Assembly (NCBI GenBank): GCA_945859605.1
Contig: OX243827.1
Location: forward strand, 4,448,845-4,512,844
DNA from: Lumbricus rubellus
Lineage: Eukaryota; Annelida; Clitellata; Crassiclitellata; Lumbricidae
Length of the DNA: 64,000 bases
Direction: 5' to 3'
Shown here: positions 1 to 10,985 of the stretch, one piece after another
How positions within the stretch are numbered: the first letter of the stretch is position 1
Layout: each line of letters begins with the position of its first letter
Notes under the pieces: generated by a model
Told to the model about the DNA's origin: nothing
Seen by the model: the letters and a program-made list of their open reading frames with translations, nothing else
The model's database searches: none
Program-made: the position numbers and the translations under genes

Positions 1-483
1 AAATGAAATTATGAATTCAATTCTAATCAAAGAAATTTAACAATTAAACATTCAGAGTAGATGATTCTAATGAAAGAAGAGGGCTTCAAAGTCTATGTCC
101 AGCAATCATTTCATGAAGAGGAGGAACACATTACAAAGATTTTAGGATCAAAGAATGATGATCCATGTTCATATCAAGACATAATAAATTTAGTAAAGAA
201 TTCTGAACTTTCTGAAGTTTCATGATGCTTAACATGTTGACACGAAAATGAAGCGAGTTATTGTAAGCGAGATAAATGAAGACTAACACATTTACTAGCA
301 ACAGCGTGAAAAACGCGAGGACTTAACATTCTGCACAAAATGTCATAAATTAACATTAATTTATAATGACTTACAAATACCACTAACATATTCAGTGATA
401 TACACAGCAAAATCAAAACAATTTGCTTTGCTTTTAGAATTTACCAACAGCTTCAGCAAACTCATCAAGTGTGTGCATGCATA

Positions 484-553
<70 letters not shown>

Positions 554-686
554 AACAAACAAACAAACAAACACACACAAACACACACACACACACACAC
601 AAACATACATATACATAAACATATTAATGTAAATATATACACATGTAAATGCATGCATATTAGTTGTGTATACACTGTGTCCGCGT
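1..686. other. Non-coding stretch with CA repeat
   Basis: No recognisable gene. The region probably lies in or beyond the 3' part of the minus-strand TMEM62 gene. I translated the minus strand around a possible acceptor near 330-340 and met an early stop, so the missing TMEM62 C-terminal exons were not found here. A (CA)n tract takes up 484-605. Confidence 0.5.
484..605. repeat. (CA)n microsatellite with (CAAA) interruption
   Basis: About 65 bp of pure CA dinucleotide, then several CAAA units (about 549-575), then more CA. Long open frames over it on either strand are artefacts of the dinucleotide. Confidence 0.97.
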
Positions 687-1433
687 TAAAGTGGAACCCA
701 CAATAAAGTGTCATAACTCGGTCAAAACTTGTAGGATTTGTCTGAAATTTTAAACACAGCAACAATTACCATATTTACACGAGATCCTAAAGCCGATTAG
801 AAATATTCGCGAGTTTGCCAAATTTATGAGCGTTTAAAATGGAGCACCGAAAATTGAACTTTCCAACATGCAAAAGCTGAAAGGAAGCGAAATTCAGCTA
901 TAAGTGGTGGTCAAAATGTCATTTTTTTGTTCACGAACACACGACCATAGACGTAGTAGTGTAGTAGCTGTCCCGGAAGACACTCGGCTTCATATCCGTA
1001 GCTGTGGCCGCCTAGCGGTCCAGACCTCGATCCTGGTGCATGTACCGGAGTAGCGCGTTTTTCGTTCCCGTATTCATGACATCGATAAGCGTAGGGTGCG
1101 TCTGATTGAAGAGTGGCAGCTGTTTGACCAGGTGATCATCGATCGGACCTTCAAACAGTAGCGTCTATGTCTACGGCTGTGTGTTCGTGAACAAAAACGA
1201 CATTTTGAGCATCATATTTAGCTGAATTTTACTTCTTTTCAGCTTTTCCATGTTGGAAAGTTGCATTTTTCGGTGCTGCATCTCAAACGCTCATAAATTT
1301 GACAAACTCACGAATATTTCTAATCGGCTTTAGGATCTCGTGTAACTATGGCCACTGTTGTTGTGTGTAAAATTTCAGACAAATCCTACAAGTTTTGACC
1401 GAGTTATGACACTTTATTGTGGGTTCCACTTTA
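687..1433. mobile_element. Fold-back mariner-type element with about 250-bp inverted repeats
   Basis: The two ends are long inverted repeats (about 687-950 and 1165-1433). They start with AAGTGGAACCCACAATAAAG and end with its complement, each next to TA, the Tc1/mariner target. On the plus strand at about 1104-1166 the centre reads RLIEEWQLFDQVIIDRTFKQ, then a stop where the family has Trp. After it come short R/C-rich text and the terminal motif HFEHHI-stop at about 1200-1220. This is the C-terminal end of a mariner-like DDE transposase. The inverted repeats include that coding end, so the left arm carries it backwards. The element is defective and lies downstream of the last recognised TMEM62 exon. 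Confidence 0.88.
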
Positions 1434-1473
1434 TATATATGTAAATGTTTCTGGCAGACAGAAAATCGCTGAC

Positions 1474-4400
1474 CTTAACTGAAACCCTGATCGTATGAAG
1501 TCCTTCCGCGTAACGAGACGGTTGCCAAGCAACGACAAACAGCGGTCCTTGGATGTGCTCCACTTCACCAGCGTTCATTCCATCTATCTCCACGACAACC
1601 GTCTCTATGTCACCTTTCGAAAAGATGAGAATCCTACACAAAACAAGACAGCAATACAACTCAGATCTAATCGTGATGCCATTCGATCTAATCTCTCTCT
1701 TCAGACGTTCTTTTAATACTTTTAAACAATTTGAGAGTGCAACTAAAACTGATGCAGCTTGAATTCACAGCTCACTCGTCTAAAGGCTCAGCATATAAAA
1801 CCATTTGGTTGCGTACAATAAAAAAAGCAATGGTAATATTGTTGCAGGTGCCAATGCAGGTAACACAATTTTGCTTATTTCATATTTGTTTATCACGGTC
1901 CTCTGATCTCAATTCCTACATAGACTGATTCCCAATCTGCTTGGCTGCTTCCAAAAGGATTCAACATCTGGCATTTGTTTGGCATGCATGTACAATCGCT
2001 TTGCTTAGCAGAAACCATTGACTTCTAAAGAGCCACATCTATAATATCTAAGATATCAGACAATGAGTATAATTATTATTGTGACAGTATAGAAACTCTG
2101 AGATTAGATTAAGTCCTTTTATAACCATTCTCATATCGAGGAGTAGAAAACCACATCAATCCAACAGCAGACATAATTTAAATCTCTCACCTAACATTGA
2201 TGATCAATTCCTCATGCAAGTATTAACGAAATCCTTCGTATCAAAGTGCATGTATACTGGTGCTGTATCCACCGCAAACAATAACTGCAACGATTACAGT
2301 CAACCACAACATTAAATAATAATTAGACTACTCTCTCGTCACCTGACGTGCGACGATTTCTCGATGCTGTCCGTCGGTTCGTGTTCAGGAATGAGGAACT
2401 GAGCGTTCTTAGGATTCGTGATAAGAATGACCGGCCACTGACGGAAATCGAGATCAACGAACGAGATGAGACCGTGGTCGATGGCCATCAAACGATAACT
2501 ACAATGCAACAAAGCAATCAAAATTATTATTACAGACTGAACATACGAAACTTAGACGTCATTGATGTCACAAGTTCTGAGAAGTATGAAATTCAGCTGA
2601 AACCAAACCAACCAGACATTTCTGACTCTTTAGTAAAAAGATGGCAGAACTAGAGGATGAATTGTCTCTTTCTATCAATTGTCACTAATTCTAATATTAC
2701 TTATTATCTTAAACCTCACACAATCAAAGTGTGCGAAATGATTTCCCTCATAATTTTGGACTAAATGATGCTCACTAAAGAAAATGTTAAAGAAATTCTC
2801 TTGAACAAACACACACACACACACGTGCAAGCATGCACACACGCACGCGTGCACACACACACAAGCATCTCTGAAGCAGTTTTCCATCAAGATATGCACA
2901 ATATACATGACTAAACTGTAAAATTGAAATCTAAAAGCTGCAACAAATCATCTTGTGTCATTGGAAAGCAATACTAACAATCTCGCATCTTTCCAGTCGG
3001 CCAATTCGAGTTCGAGATATCCGTTCTGTTGAACAGCGTACATGTTCGGCACGAAACCAGCCATTGTGTGGAGATGTCCACACAGATAGACAGATCCATG
3101 TCTGCAGAACACAGCAACAGATCACTTATTTACTCTGCTATTCAGACAATTGACGCAGCACCACATTTTCATTAAGACAATCACAACATAACGTCGTCCA
3201 ACGGATGATTTCCAAGCCAAAGCCGACAGTGGCATTCAAGAGACACAACAATCTGTTAGCTTATTGTTCATTCAGACGTAGGATGGATGCCAAGGTCATT
3301 CAACTCCAGAATTGTTTAATCCTCCTCCTCCTTGACTATATTTCAATGGAAAACATGTGCATATGATATCAATGAGCATCATTTATATAGCACAATTTCT
3401 GAACTTCACAAAGCTGCTCAACTAAGGAGCATTAAGATCAAACAGATCAGACTCTACAGAACTCAGTTTTCTGATGGGAGAGAATGGTGCTGACGACAAC
3501 GACTGACCCGATCAGTTGACGAATGCCCGGATGAGGACTTCCAATCGTAGACGTCGGATAATGACCGAAGAAAATCGTCAGATTCGAAGCAGACGCAGAC
3601 GAAACGAATTCCTTCAGACGATCGAATTCTGACTAAACAACAACAACAACAACAACAATAGCAATAACAACAACAACAACAAGAAGAGAAGACCATAATC
3701 AGAATAAATGAAAAAACATTAATGTCTAATCAATCACTCATCACATTTAATCTATCACAGTCTATCAGATTCCATGATATTCACTGCCTCCAATTGAATC
3801 TAATCTCTCAATTCCATTGCCTTTCTCATTCTGCAACTTTACCAGTTAACCCACATGCAAGTCAGAAACTTTTACGAATAAATAAAATATAGTTGTCTAT
3901 ACTCCACAAAGTCTTCACAGTGCAATATTAAAAAGATTTGTGATACATAATGTCATAACGAAGTTGCAAAATAATGTGTTCTGTTTCTAAAACCGACTTT
4001 GTTATAATTATGATGGTATGACGTCAACAGACAACTGACTTTCTCTAACGTAACTTTTTAAGACATATTAAAAAGCCACACAAAACAAATTCTGCTCAGC
4101 AAGAGCTTTACAAATAAACTTTGATGCACAATTCAAACACTGCTAAAACCAAATCAGGAACAAACTTCACTCCAGGAACAAACTGATGAATTTATTTGAA
4201 GAATTTAAACCTACTGTCAAAAAAGGCAAAGATGAGAAGCAGGAGAAATTCTTACCTCAGAGACAAGACCGAAAAAGTTGAACGGTCTCTTCGGTCCTGG
4301 ATTTGGACAAGCGTCAACGGATATAAAAGAGATTTGGTCTCCATCACTCGTCTGGTGCACGTAATGGTACGACAGAGAATCGAGTTTTCCTCGTGGAGAA

Positions 4401-7400
4401 TAAATCCTAACAATATTAATAATAACCAACCGTTTAAAATTTTACTCATTAGGGTTCTTTGTAGAAATAAAAATTTCATTGACACATTTAAACTTACAAG
4501 AAGGTATGCAGTATTCATTACATGGCATAGTAAGTAGTAACAGATGACAACAGAAGGTCCCTACTGCTCGTTTTCAGGCTAGGTCAACCATGTGAAACAA
4601 GCAGGTATAGAACCCGGTCCTTCTGAGCTTCGTTCCCAACATGTCCCCTATTTCAAACATCTCCCGCCCTTGCATTGCAAAACCATTTTAAATTCTGATA
4701 TGCAGACCTCACTCTTGAATTCATCACATACAGAGATATTCGTGTACCTGTAAGAAAAGCTTAATCTGATTAAATCAATGTGCAAAAAATGATTACAGGT
4801 TTGTGTGGACATGTCAGCACCATGTTAAGAAGCTTCGTTGGATTCAAGTAACTTTGATTGGCGAAATGACAAGCTGTGTATATAGCAATGAACGGTTTGC
4901 AAACTGTGGAATGTTGTTAACAGCCACTGACCCTTTGGGTTGACTACGTGACATACCTGGCAGGTATTAATTGTAAGTGAAACGCCTACTTTATGTGCAT
5001 TTTGTATCTGAATATTAAAAAAGATCTGCTGACAGACATAATCAGAAATAAAACTCACTTGAAGTAATTCTTGTTACTCGAAAGCGATGGAACATCAAAG
5101 GCATCTAAGTAAAATATAATAGAAGAAATTTCTATTTCAAACAATTGTGCAGCACAAAAATAATAAAGCAGTAACAGCACAAATAATTACAAAAAAACTT
5201 AGAGGAAAAACCATTACCACTTAACAATGTAACATCTTCAATGTTTGAATTTATCATATTTTGTAGAGATACTTTCTATTTCAATTAAGAATTAAACAAT
5301 CTTCGCATCAAATAAACGACGACGAAGAGATTGTTATCAACTTCGTTTACATTAGCATCAGCTCACAAGTCCTCTCCCTTGCAGATTCGTCTTCCAATCA
5401 ACAACAGCCTCAGATGGTTAGTTAGTGGACTCATTGCACAGCAGACTGACTGATAGCTGAGGCACAAGTGAAGCAGAGACTCTGAAACATCATTCTGCAT
5501 GTGTGGAGATTTGAACCATTGATCTGTTGACCAAAACCACGATATTTCAATCACTAAGCTATACATCCATCACTCAATATAACCATGTGGCATTCTATGC
5601 TGATAAAGCCATTCAATTGTTTTAAGACAATTTAAAAGAGATTTCTAAACAAAAATAAGAAAGGTAAAAGAGAATTTCAGAATGACAATATATAACTAAC
5701 CGTGATTTCCGCGTGTGTCCAACCAAACCGTTTTCTTGAGTATTCCCGATTCTCTCAGAATCTCATCGTAACGTTTCCACTCGTCCTGGAACTGCATTGA
5801 ACCTTCTTTGTCAGCATGTTTTGCATCAGTTATGTCACCTGTCACAAGTTCAAGACATCAGCTAGGCCTAAAAAATGTTGTGTTTCTGGTAACAGAGCTA
5901 AAAAAATTGGGTAGGTAGGTAGGTAGGTCAGAAAATATTTTTATTTTGGTAAAATATTTTTATGCAGTGACTATCCGAAAAAGTATACCCCACTAGTCTT
6001 TTTTGCACAAAGGTACACGCTTCAACAAAGTACGTATTCTAAGCAAGTATAAACTGCCTATTTCCCCGACTGTCTGCACCTAAAACTGCTCTAGAAAACA
6101 GTCCTATTAATTTCATCTTGTTGATGTCTTTTCTGTTATGTCAATACAAATGTTTAAAAAATTTAATTTAAATTTTTTTTTAAATGTTGTTAAAAAAAAT
6201 TTTGTCATAAATTTTTTTACAAAATTATTTGAGTCGCGGCAATAAAAGAGGGTCGGTCGGGTTACCGGAAACATAACAATTTTTTTTAGGCCTTATGTCA
6301 CCTGTCACAATGAGACATCAGATATGTCACCTGTCACCACAAGACATTAGTTATGTCACCTGTCACAACGAGTTACCACACGATTTAGGAAAACATTTTA
6401 TAAGAACAGTGCTGTAGAATTTTTTGTCCACGAACAGTGTGTGACAAAATTCTGCAAGACTGGTGGTAGCCACTGATGGTCGATTGGTGAGATGGCTCAG
6501 CCTGCAGTGCAGAGAGTTGAAAGCTTCACTCTCAATTGCTCAGCATCATCAATATCTGTCATATGGTCGTGTTCGCACTTCACAAGCAAAGCAATATCAA
6601 ATACAGTTGTATTGCACTGCATATAAGGAACTTAACCCTTTACCCGTTCATTTTTAAATTTTAAGCCCGTTTCAGCGGATATTCTCGGGGCAAACGGGTA
6701 AAAGATTAAAGAGCGCTATGTAAGAGTCTAGATACTTGGAACCTTTCTGGTTTCACAGAACTTTACAGAATATAAATTGCTAATAACGATTGACAGAAGT
6801 AGGTATTCAAAAGGTGGAGTACAAAAAGTACAAGTCTCCTTTAGAATCGATGAATTCAAGTACGAAACTAAAAATCCATTCTAGACAGATAACACAAATT
6901 ATACAACGGACCTCTTTCTCCTGGGAGGCAATGCACTTCTTTAGAATTGTAATTCTGCCTTAATTTAATTATGAACATGGATTCCGAAAAATTACATCAT
7001 TTTGATTAAAACTCATTAGAAGACAAAAGTTCTTGATGGTTCATGGTTCCCAAAGACGTACATGTAGTAAATTTTTTCAACTGTATAAAAAAAGTGTTCT
7101 GATGACAAAATCCGTCTTATCAGTAGCTTAGAATGCAATATGATGAATGAAAGTACAAGTCTCCTTTAGAAGAGGAATTCAAGTAATAGCCTCACACAAG
7201 CACAAGTTGTCTGCCAACAGACCTCCTGCTGTGTCAACAATCAGTACAATTGGCAACAGCTTCAATGTGTCTCATGATTCAATGTGTCTCATGACATACG
7301 AGTGGTGATGCAATTTATTTGACATAGGCTGAAATAGGACAAATGGTGCAATACGCCTTTGGACTTATGACTGGTGATGCAATTCTTTTAAAAAAGGCAA

Positions 7401-9646
7401 AGAGCTCTTTGGACATACCAAACATCTGGTAATAGCTTTGACAGGTCTTTAAAAGTCACCAAAAATGCCCACAGACAGTTGGACACAATTTAACAAGGCT
7501 TGGTTATATGTGTGCATGTGCTGGCTTCCACTCCAGGACTTAGATCTTAAGAACTTAACAAGTTGGAATGAGTTGTAGTGCTACATAAGTGACCAACGAG
7601 CGAACGAACCAGTGAGTAGGACAACTTCCGGCCGGATGATGTCGAGATTCTGTTGACAGAATTGAAGCAAATCTGTCGCTCGTCCTTCGTCGTAGAACAG
7701 ACTCAGATGGACGTCGGAAATCTAGAAGAGATGAGAAGCAAATAAGAAAATCAATAAATCCTCATCAAGACAGACATCTTTAATTTCTTTATTCATAAGT
7801 GACAGAACGACCATAAATAATTCAGTCAACTCCACAACAGTCATTCATCTACAAAATCCTCGATCTATCACTCTGCAGGCTGCATCACCTCTTTAGAAAT
7901 TCTTCCTGTGACCTACCCACACCCAATTTCTCCAGTACCACTCATCATACCAGCTCCTCAGTCTTCTTCAGCACTCTTTTTCAGTGCAATCCAATCTTCC
8001 TTTAATTTTCTACTCAAACGATTGCAATATCATTAATATCATTGTTCTCTGCATTGTTTGTTCTGGAAAAGGGCTTTTAAACCAAAATTAGTCGCTTGAA
8101 ATTTAAGGATTAATGGCTTAATAAATCATCAGGGGGTGGAAATGGGGGTGGCATGCGTCTCAAAAAGCCTCTGCCCCTCAACTGCCCACCACGCCACCTT
8201 CTCGTGGTCCCCCTGTGGAAGCAAAGTGCGTGGTGGACGACCGAGCTTTCGCCGGTATTAGCGAACCCAACACACCTGGAGAAGGAGGAAAAGGACGGAC
8301 AGTGGAGGACACGACGCTAGAGATGGTGTCTCAATAAAAACACCGAGAGGAAAGCAACGGGAAACTACCTCTCTATTTTTCCCAAGACAATGCCAATGAC
8401 AAAATTACAGAAATCAAGAAAAGAATAGCGATGGGGAAAGAAGCGTTCACGAAAAGGAAGGAGCTACTGAAAGGAGGAATGAGTCGAGACATCAAGAAAA
8501 GAATGGTCAAGGCACTGATCTGGAGCGTCACACTGTACGGAGCAGAGACCTGGACGATGAGAAAGGAGGATGTCAAACGAATAGAAGCGTTCGAGATGTG
8601 GATATGGAGAAGGATGGAAAGGATCAGCTGGACAGAACATAAATCAAATGAAGAAGTACTGAAGAAGGTGGAAGAACAAAGATCCTTGATGAATACAATT
8701 AGAACAAGGCAGAAGAACTGGATAGGACATGTACTGAGAGGCAACTCCTTGCAAAGAGACATTGTGGAAGGCAAAATGGAAGGGAAGAGGGGAAGAGGAA
8801 GACCTAGGGAAAAGTTCTTGGACTGGATGATGGAGGATGGATATGGAAAACTAAAAGAAAAAGCACAACATCGAGAAGACTGGCGTCGTTGGGCATCTGG
8901 ACCTGCCGAGAGGCAGCTTACCTAAAGAAGAAGAAGAAGAAGAAATCATCAAAATACACAGCCCTAAATTTATTCAATCCTCTAAGACGAACGTTAGACC
9001 ACCCCTCCCAGCTATGCCACTGATATAGTACATCATACATCAGCATGTACATATACACAGTGCACACATACATTTGTTTATTTATTTCTCACATTTGCTA
9101 TAGCTCACTACTCAGAGGTGCTACCAACTACAGCATGGACACTGCATTAGAAATTCACGTCAAAGCGCACGAGCAATTGTGAGTGAGGGACTTGCTCAAG
9201 GTCCCTACGTGGCGGCTTGAGGTGGATTTGAACCTGGAACTCTTCGGCTTCAATGCACCGAACCCACCACTACACCACTGAGCCCCGCAAGCATGTAGAA
9301 ACTGGACAATTTACTACAAAAGCATGAACTCAATAAGAAACTCTTTCACATCAGTATCATACAAATAATTTCATACCTGCACAAACCAATGAACGTGCTT
9401 AAAATCTTTTCCAAGTTTCACGTCACCCTGCAAACGCGCTGTTTTCGTGTAGACTTCATTTGAAATGCCATCCGCCACTGAATCTGCTTCGAACTTTATG
9501 TCACCCAGTGGAACAACGTGCTCATTGTCTCTATCGACGCTCAAATCCGTCACAAAGGGCGACAACAAAAAGTAGAGAGAGCAGACGACGACAAATATGA
9601 CTACCACACATTTCCTAGGCGTCAGTATAACGTCGAACGGCCTCAT
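1474..9646 (-). CDS. TMEM62: TMEM62-like transmembrane metallophosphoesterase (3' end missing)
   Basis: Nine minus-strand coding exons: 9646-9377, 7721-7610, 5838-5701, 5104-5059, 4406-4256, 3632-3508, 3101-2979, 2498-2343 and 1633-1474 (427 codons, all phases consistent). Exon 1 has a hydrophobic signal anchor (VVVIFVVVCSLYFLL). Metallophosphoesterase motifs follow in order: SDVHLS, GDITDAK, GNHD (the Asp codon spans the exon 3/4 junction), GHYPTS and CGHLHT. Next come the TMEM62-typical stretches HGLISFVDLDFRQWPVILIT and EIDGMNAGEVEHIQGPL. Human TMEM62 has about 640 residues, so the C-terminal multi-pass membrane region of roughly 200 residues is missing and should start left of 1474. All metal-binding motifs are intact. 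The substrate is unknown for the family. Introns carry a LINE, SINEs and a MITE. The gene is divergent from ZFYVE1. Confidence 0.93.
5345..5580 (-). mobile_element. tRNA-derived SINE-like repeat
   Basis: Read on the minus strand, the right end resembles a tRNA gene: an A-box-like TAGCTTAGTGATT and, about 40 bp on, a B-box-like GGTTCAAATC. It lies in TMEM62 intron 3. Limits are approximate, and it could be a single decayed tRNA pseudogene rather than a SINE. Confidence 0.5.
5826..6375. repeat. Tandem copies of TMEM62 exon 3 acceptor, split by a MITE
   Basis: A unit of about 29-32 bp containing TTATGTCACCTGTCACAA occurs once at the real exon 3 acceptor (5826-5860) and three more times at about 6294-6375. 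On the gene strand each unit carries polypyrimidine-poor TTGTGACAG|GTGACATAA, which is the 3' splice site plus the first exon codons. A 428-bp MITE sits between copy 1 and copies 2-4. Confidence 0.85.
5865..6292. mobile_element. Palindromic-ended MITE, copy 1
   Basis: Ends are GGCCTAAAAAA and TTTTTTTAGGCC, followed inwards by inverted GTTTCCGGTAAC-like motifs. A second copy lies in opposite orientation at 44048-44442. The two share long internal stretches, for example around AACTGCTCTAGAAAACAGTC. No transposase remains. The inserted copy interrupts the splice-site tandem repeat. Confidence 0.85.
6632..6709. mobile_element. Short TTAA-bounded inverted-repeat element
   Basis: TTAACCCTTTACCCGTT at the left and AACGGGTAAAAGATTAA at the right form imperfect inverted repeats, each ending in TTAA, the piggyBac target. 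The length is 78 bp. Similar elements are at 28553-28623 and 59550-59627. The piggyBac link is inferred from the TTAA plus CCCTT ends. Confidence 0.55.
8120..8945 (+). mobile_element. 5'-truncated non-LTR retrotransposon
   Basis: Contains the C-terminal part of a reverse-transcriptase polyprotein (8431-8925) followed at once by an (AAG)n tail at about 8922-8943, as expected for a LINE 3' end. The 8120-8430 part reads like LINE coding or leader sequence with broken frames. It lies in intron 1 of TMEM62, opposite strand. The 5' limit is approximate. Confidence 0.8.
8431..8925 (+). pseudogene. LINE reverse-transcriptase C-terminal fragment
   Basis: An open frame of 164 codons matches the post-catalytic region of animal endonuclease-reverse transcriptases. 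It has the LYGAETWTMRKEDVKRIEAF block (the usual YGSETW region), then W(I)GHVLRGNS, then the basic KRGRGRPREKFLDWM motif. Polymerase motifs and endonuclease are absent, so it cannot be autonomous. The RTE/Nimb-like clade is a guess. Confidence 0.85.
9065..9288 (-). mobile_element. tRNA-derived SINE, copy 1
   Basis: On the minus strand it begins GGGGCTCAGTGGTGTAGTGG (A box) and has GGTTCAAATCC (B box) about 50 bp later. The body includes CAAGTCCCTCACTCACAATT and the tail is AT-rich. A sister copy is at 23023-23212. It lies in TMEM62 intron 1. Confidence 0.82.
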
Positions 9647-10985
9647 ATTGCCTTCTCAAAGTCCGATCACTTGTGTAGTGAACCGATCAAATACACAAGA
9701 CAAGTCCACCAGTCAGTGATGTTACAAATTAAATATTTGATATTTCTCAGCGCATCACAAACGTTGCATCAGGCAGACGTAGACACAAAAACGCTGCAGC
9801 ATGTAAAGTCCGCAAGATATACGTAGTTGGGTCAGGTATAGTTCATTCAAAGGTCTTATTCCGTACATCACATGACCCGCATAAGACTCGTCAGTTGCGG
9901 TTACAATTTTCACGCGTAAAAAGAACACTCTCCAGGAGATGATCAAGACTGTAAAGCTGATGCTTTTTCTCAGTTGGCCAGCATCCACCGTCGCCTACGA
10001 TCTGACCACTTAATAAAATAAAACTCCTAATAAAATAAAACTTCGAGGAATAGCTAAAACTGATTTAATATTTGATATTTCATCATTCCGGCAGCATTAA
10101 CCCGGTCCCAATAAGCAATTTAATCCCCAAAAATTGAACTTAGTTGACCTGTAAACATTGTCTTCTTGCCTATTCTTTACTCGTGTCTTCTTTCACAACC
10201 GCAATTTCTTGCGAACTCTGGAAATCAGATTTCAACATCGGCTTCTCAGCCAACGAATAGAAGTCGTAAATCGTAATAGAGCGTCCTTGTCGCAGGCCAA
10301 GCTCTCTGTATCGCAGCTGAGCCTAATATCAAGGACTCGTACAAAACTGCGCATTTCTTCAGCAACCCTAAAAATCGAAATAATTAGGCCGTTCAATCCA
10401 TGTTTTAGGGTAAAAGTCTTGTACAGCAACTGCTGAATTGGGTTTTTAATTAGCCTAGGGCCAATCACGCTTAATTTAAAGCATGATGGGCTCTAAATTC
10501 TCCTAATTATTAAAGTCATCTGTGTAGGCTACTGTAATAGTGTGTAGCCTATCTTGTCCTGGAAAAGTTGACGCGTGATTTTAGATTGTTATTGTGGTGA
10601 TAATAATGTAGGCCTAATTATGATAGCGTGGATTGACAAGTGATAGGGTTCAACAACCTAATGTAGCATTATAATAATGTTCGTTTATTCTATAAACCGG
10701 GTGACGTAGTTCGGTTCCCTTTTCCACATAATAGCTTTGTTTATTCTGTGCGTTGACGGGTCTTGAAATCGTTCCATTTTTGATTGCAATGTCATCATAG
10801 AATTCTGATTTGTCAACGGCTTAGTTCAACCGCTGCGCTGGTACTTTCTTCTCAAGCAGGGTTGTCTGTCACTACAACCGCTGATTGCAAGTCAGTTGAC
10901 CAGTCAGACCAGATGGCATGATGTTTATTTGGTTTTCGTTCGGAATGAGTTGACGGATTTCCTGAGCATTATTATTATTATTATC
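9647..10985. promoter_or_regulatory. Shared upstream region of divergent TMEM62 and ZFYVE1
   Basis: About 1.3 kb separates the two start codons, which point away from each other. No TATA box or CpG-dense core is obvious by eye. Both 5' UTRs and promoters should lie here. A TTATTATTATTATTATC run precedes the ZFYVE1 ATG. An in-frame ATG at 10896 would add 30 residues rich in Ile, which I judge untranslated. Confidence 0.5.

Noticed and set aside
61..225. Plus-strand 54-codon frame starting MILMKEEGFKVYVQQ
   Set aside because: Reads like a plausible protein but is short, follows an in-frame stop, lacks a good acceptor and matches nothing I know. It could be the last exon of an unseen plus-strand gene.
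361..765. Cys/Val-rich open frames
   Set aside because: Translation of the CA microsatellite.
10896..10985. Earlier in-frame ATG for ZFYVE1
   Set aside because: Adds an Ile run from a TTA microsatellite; the 10986 ATG fits the family better.
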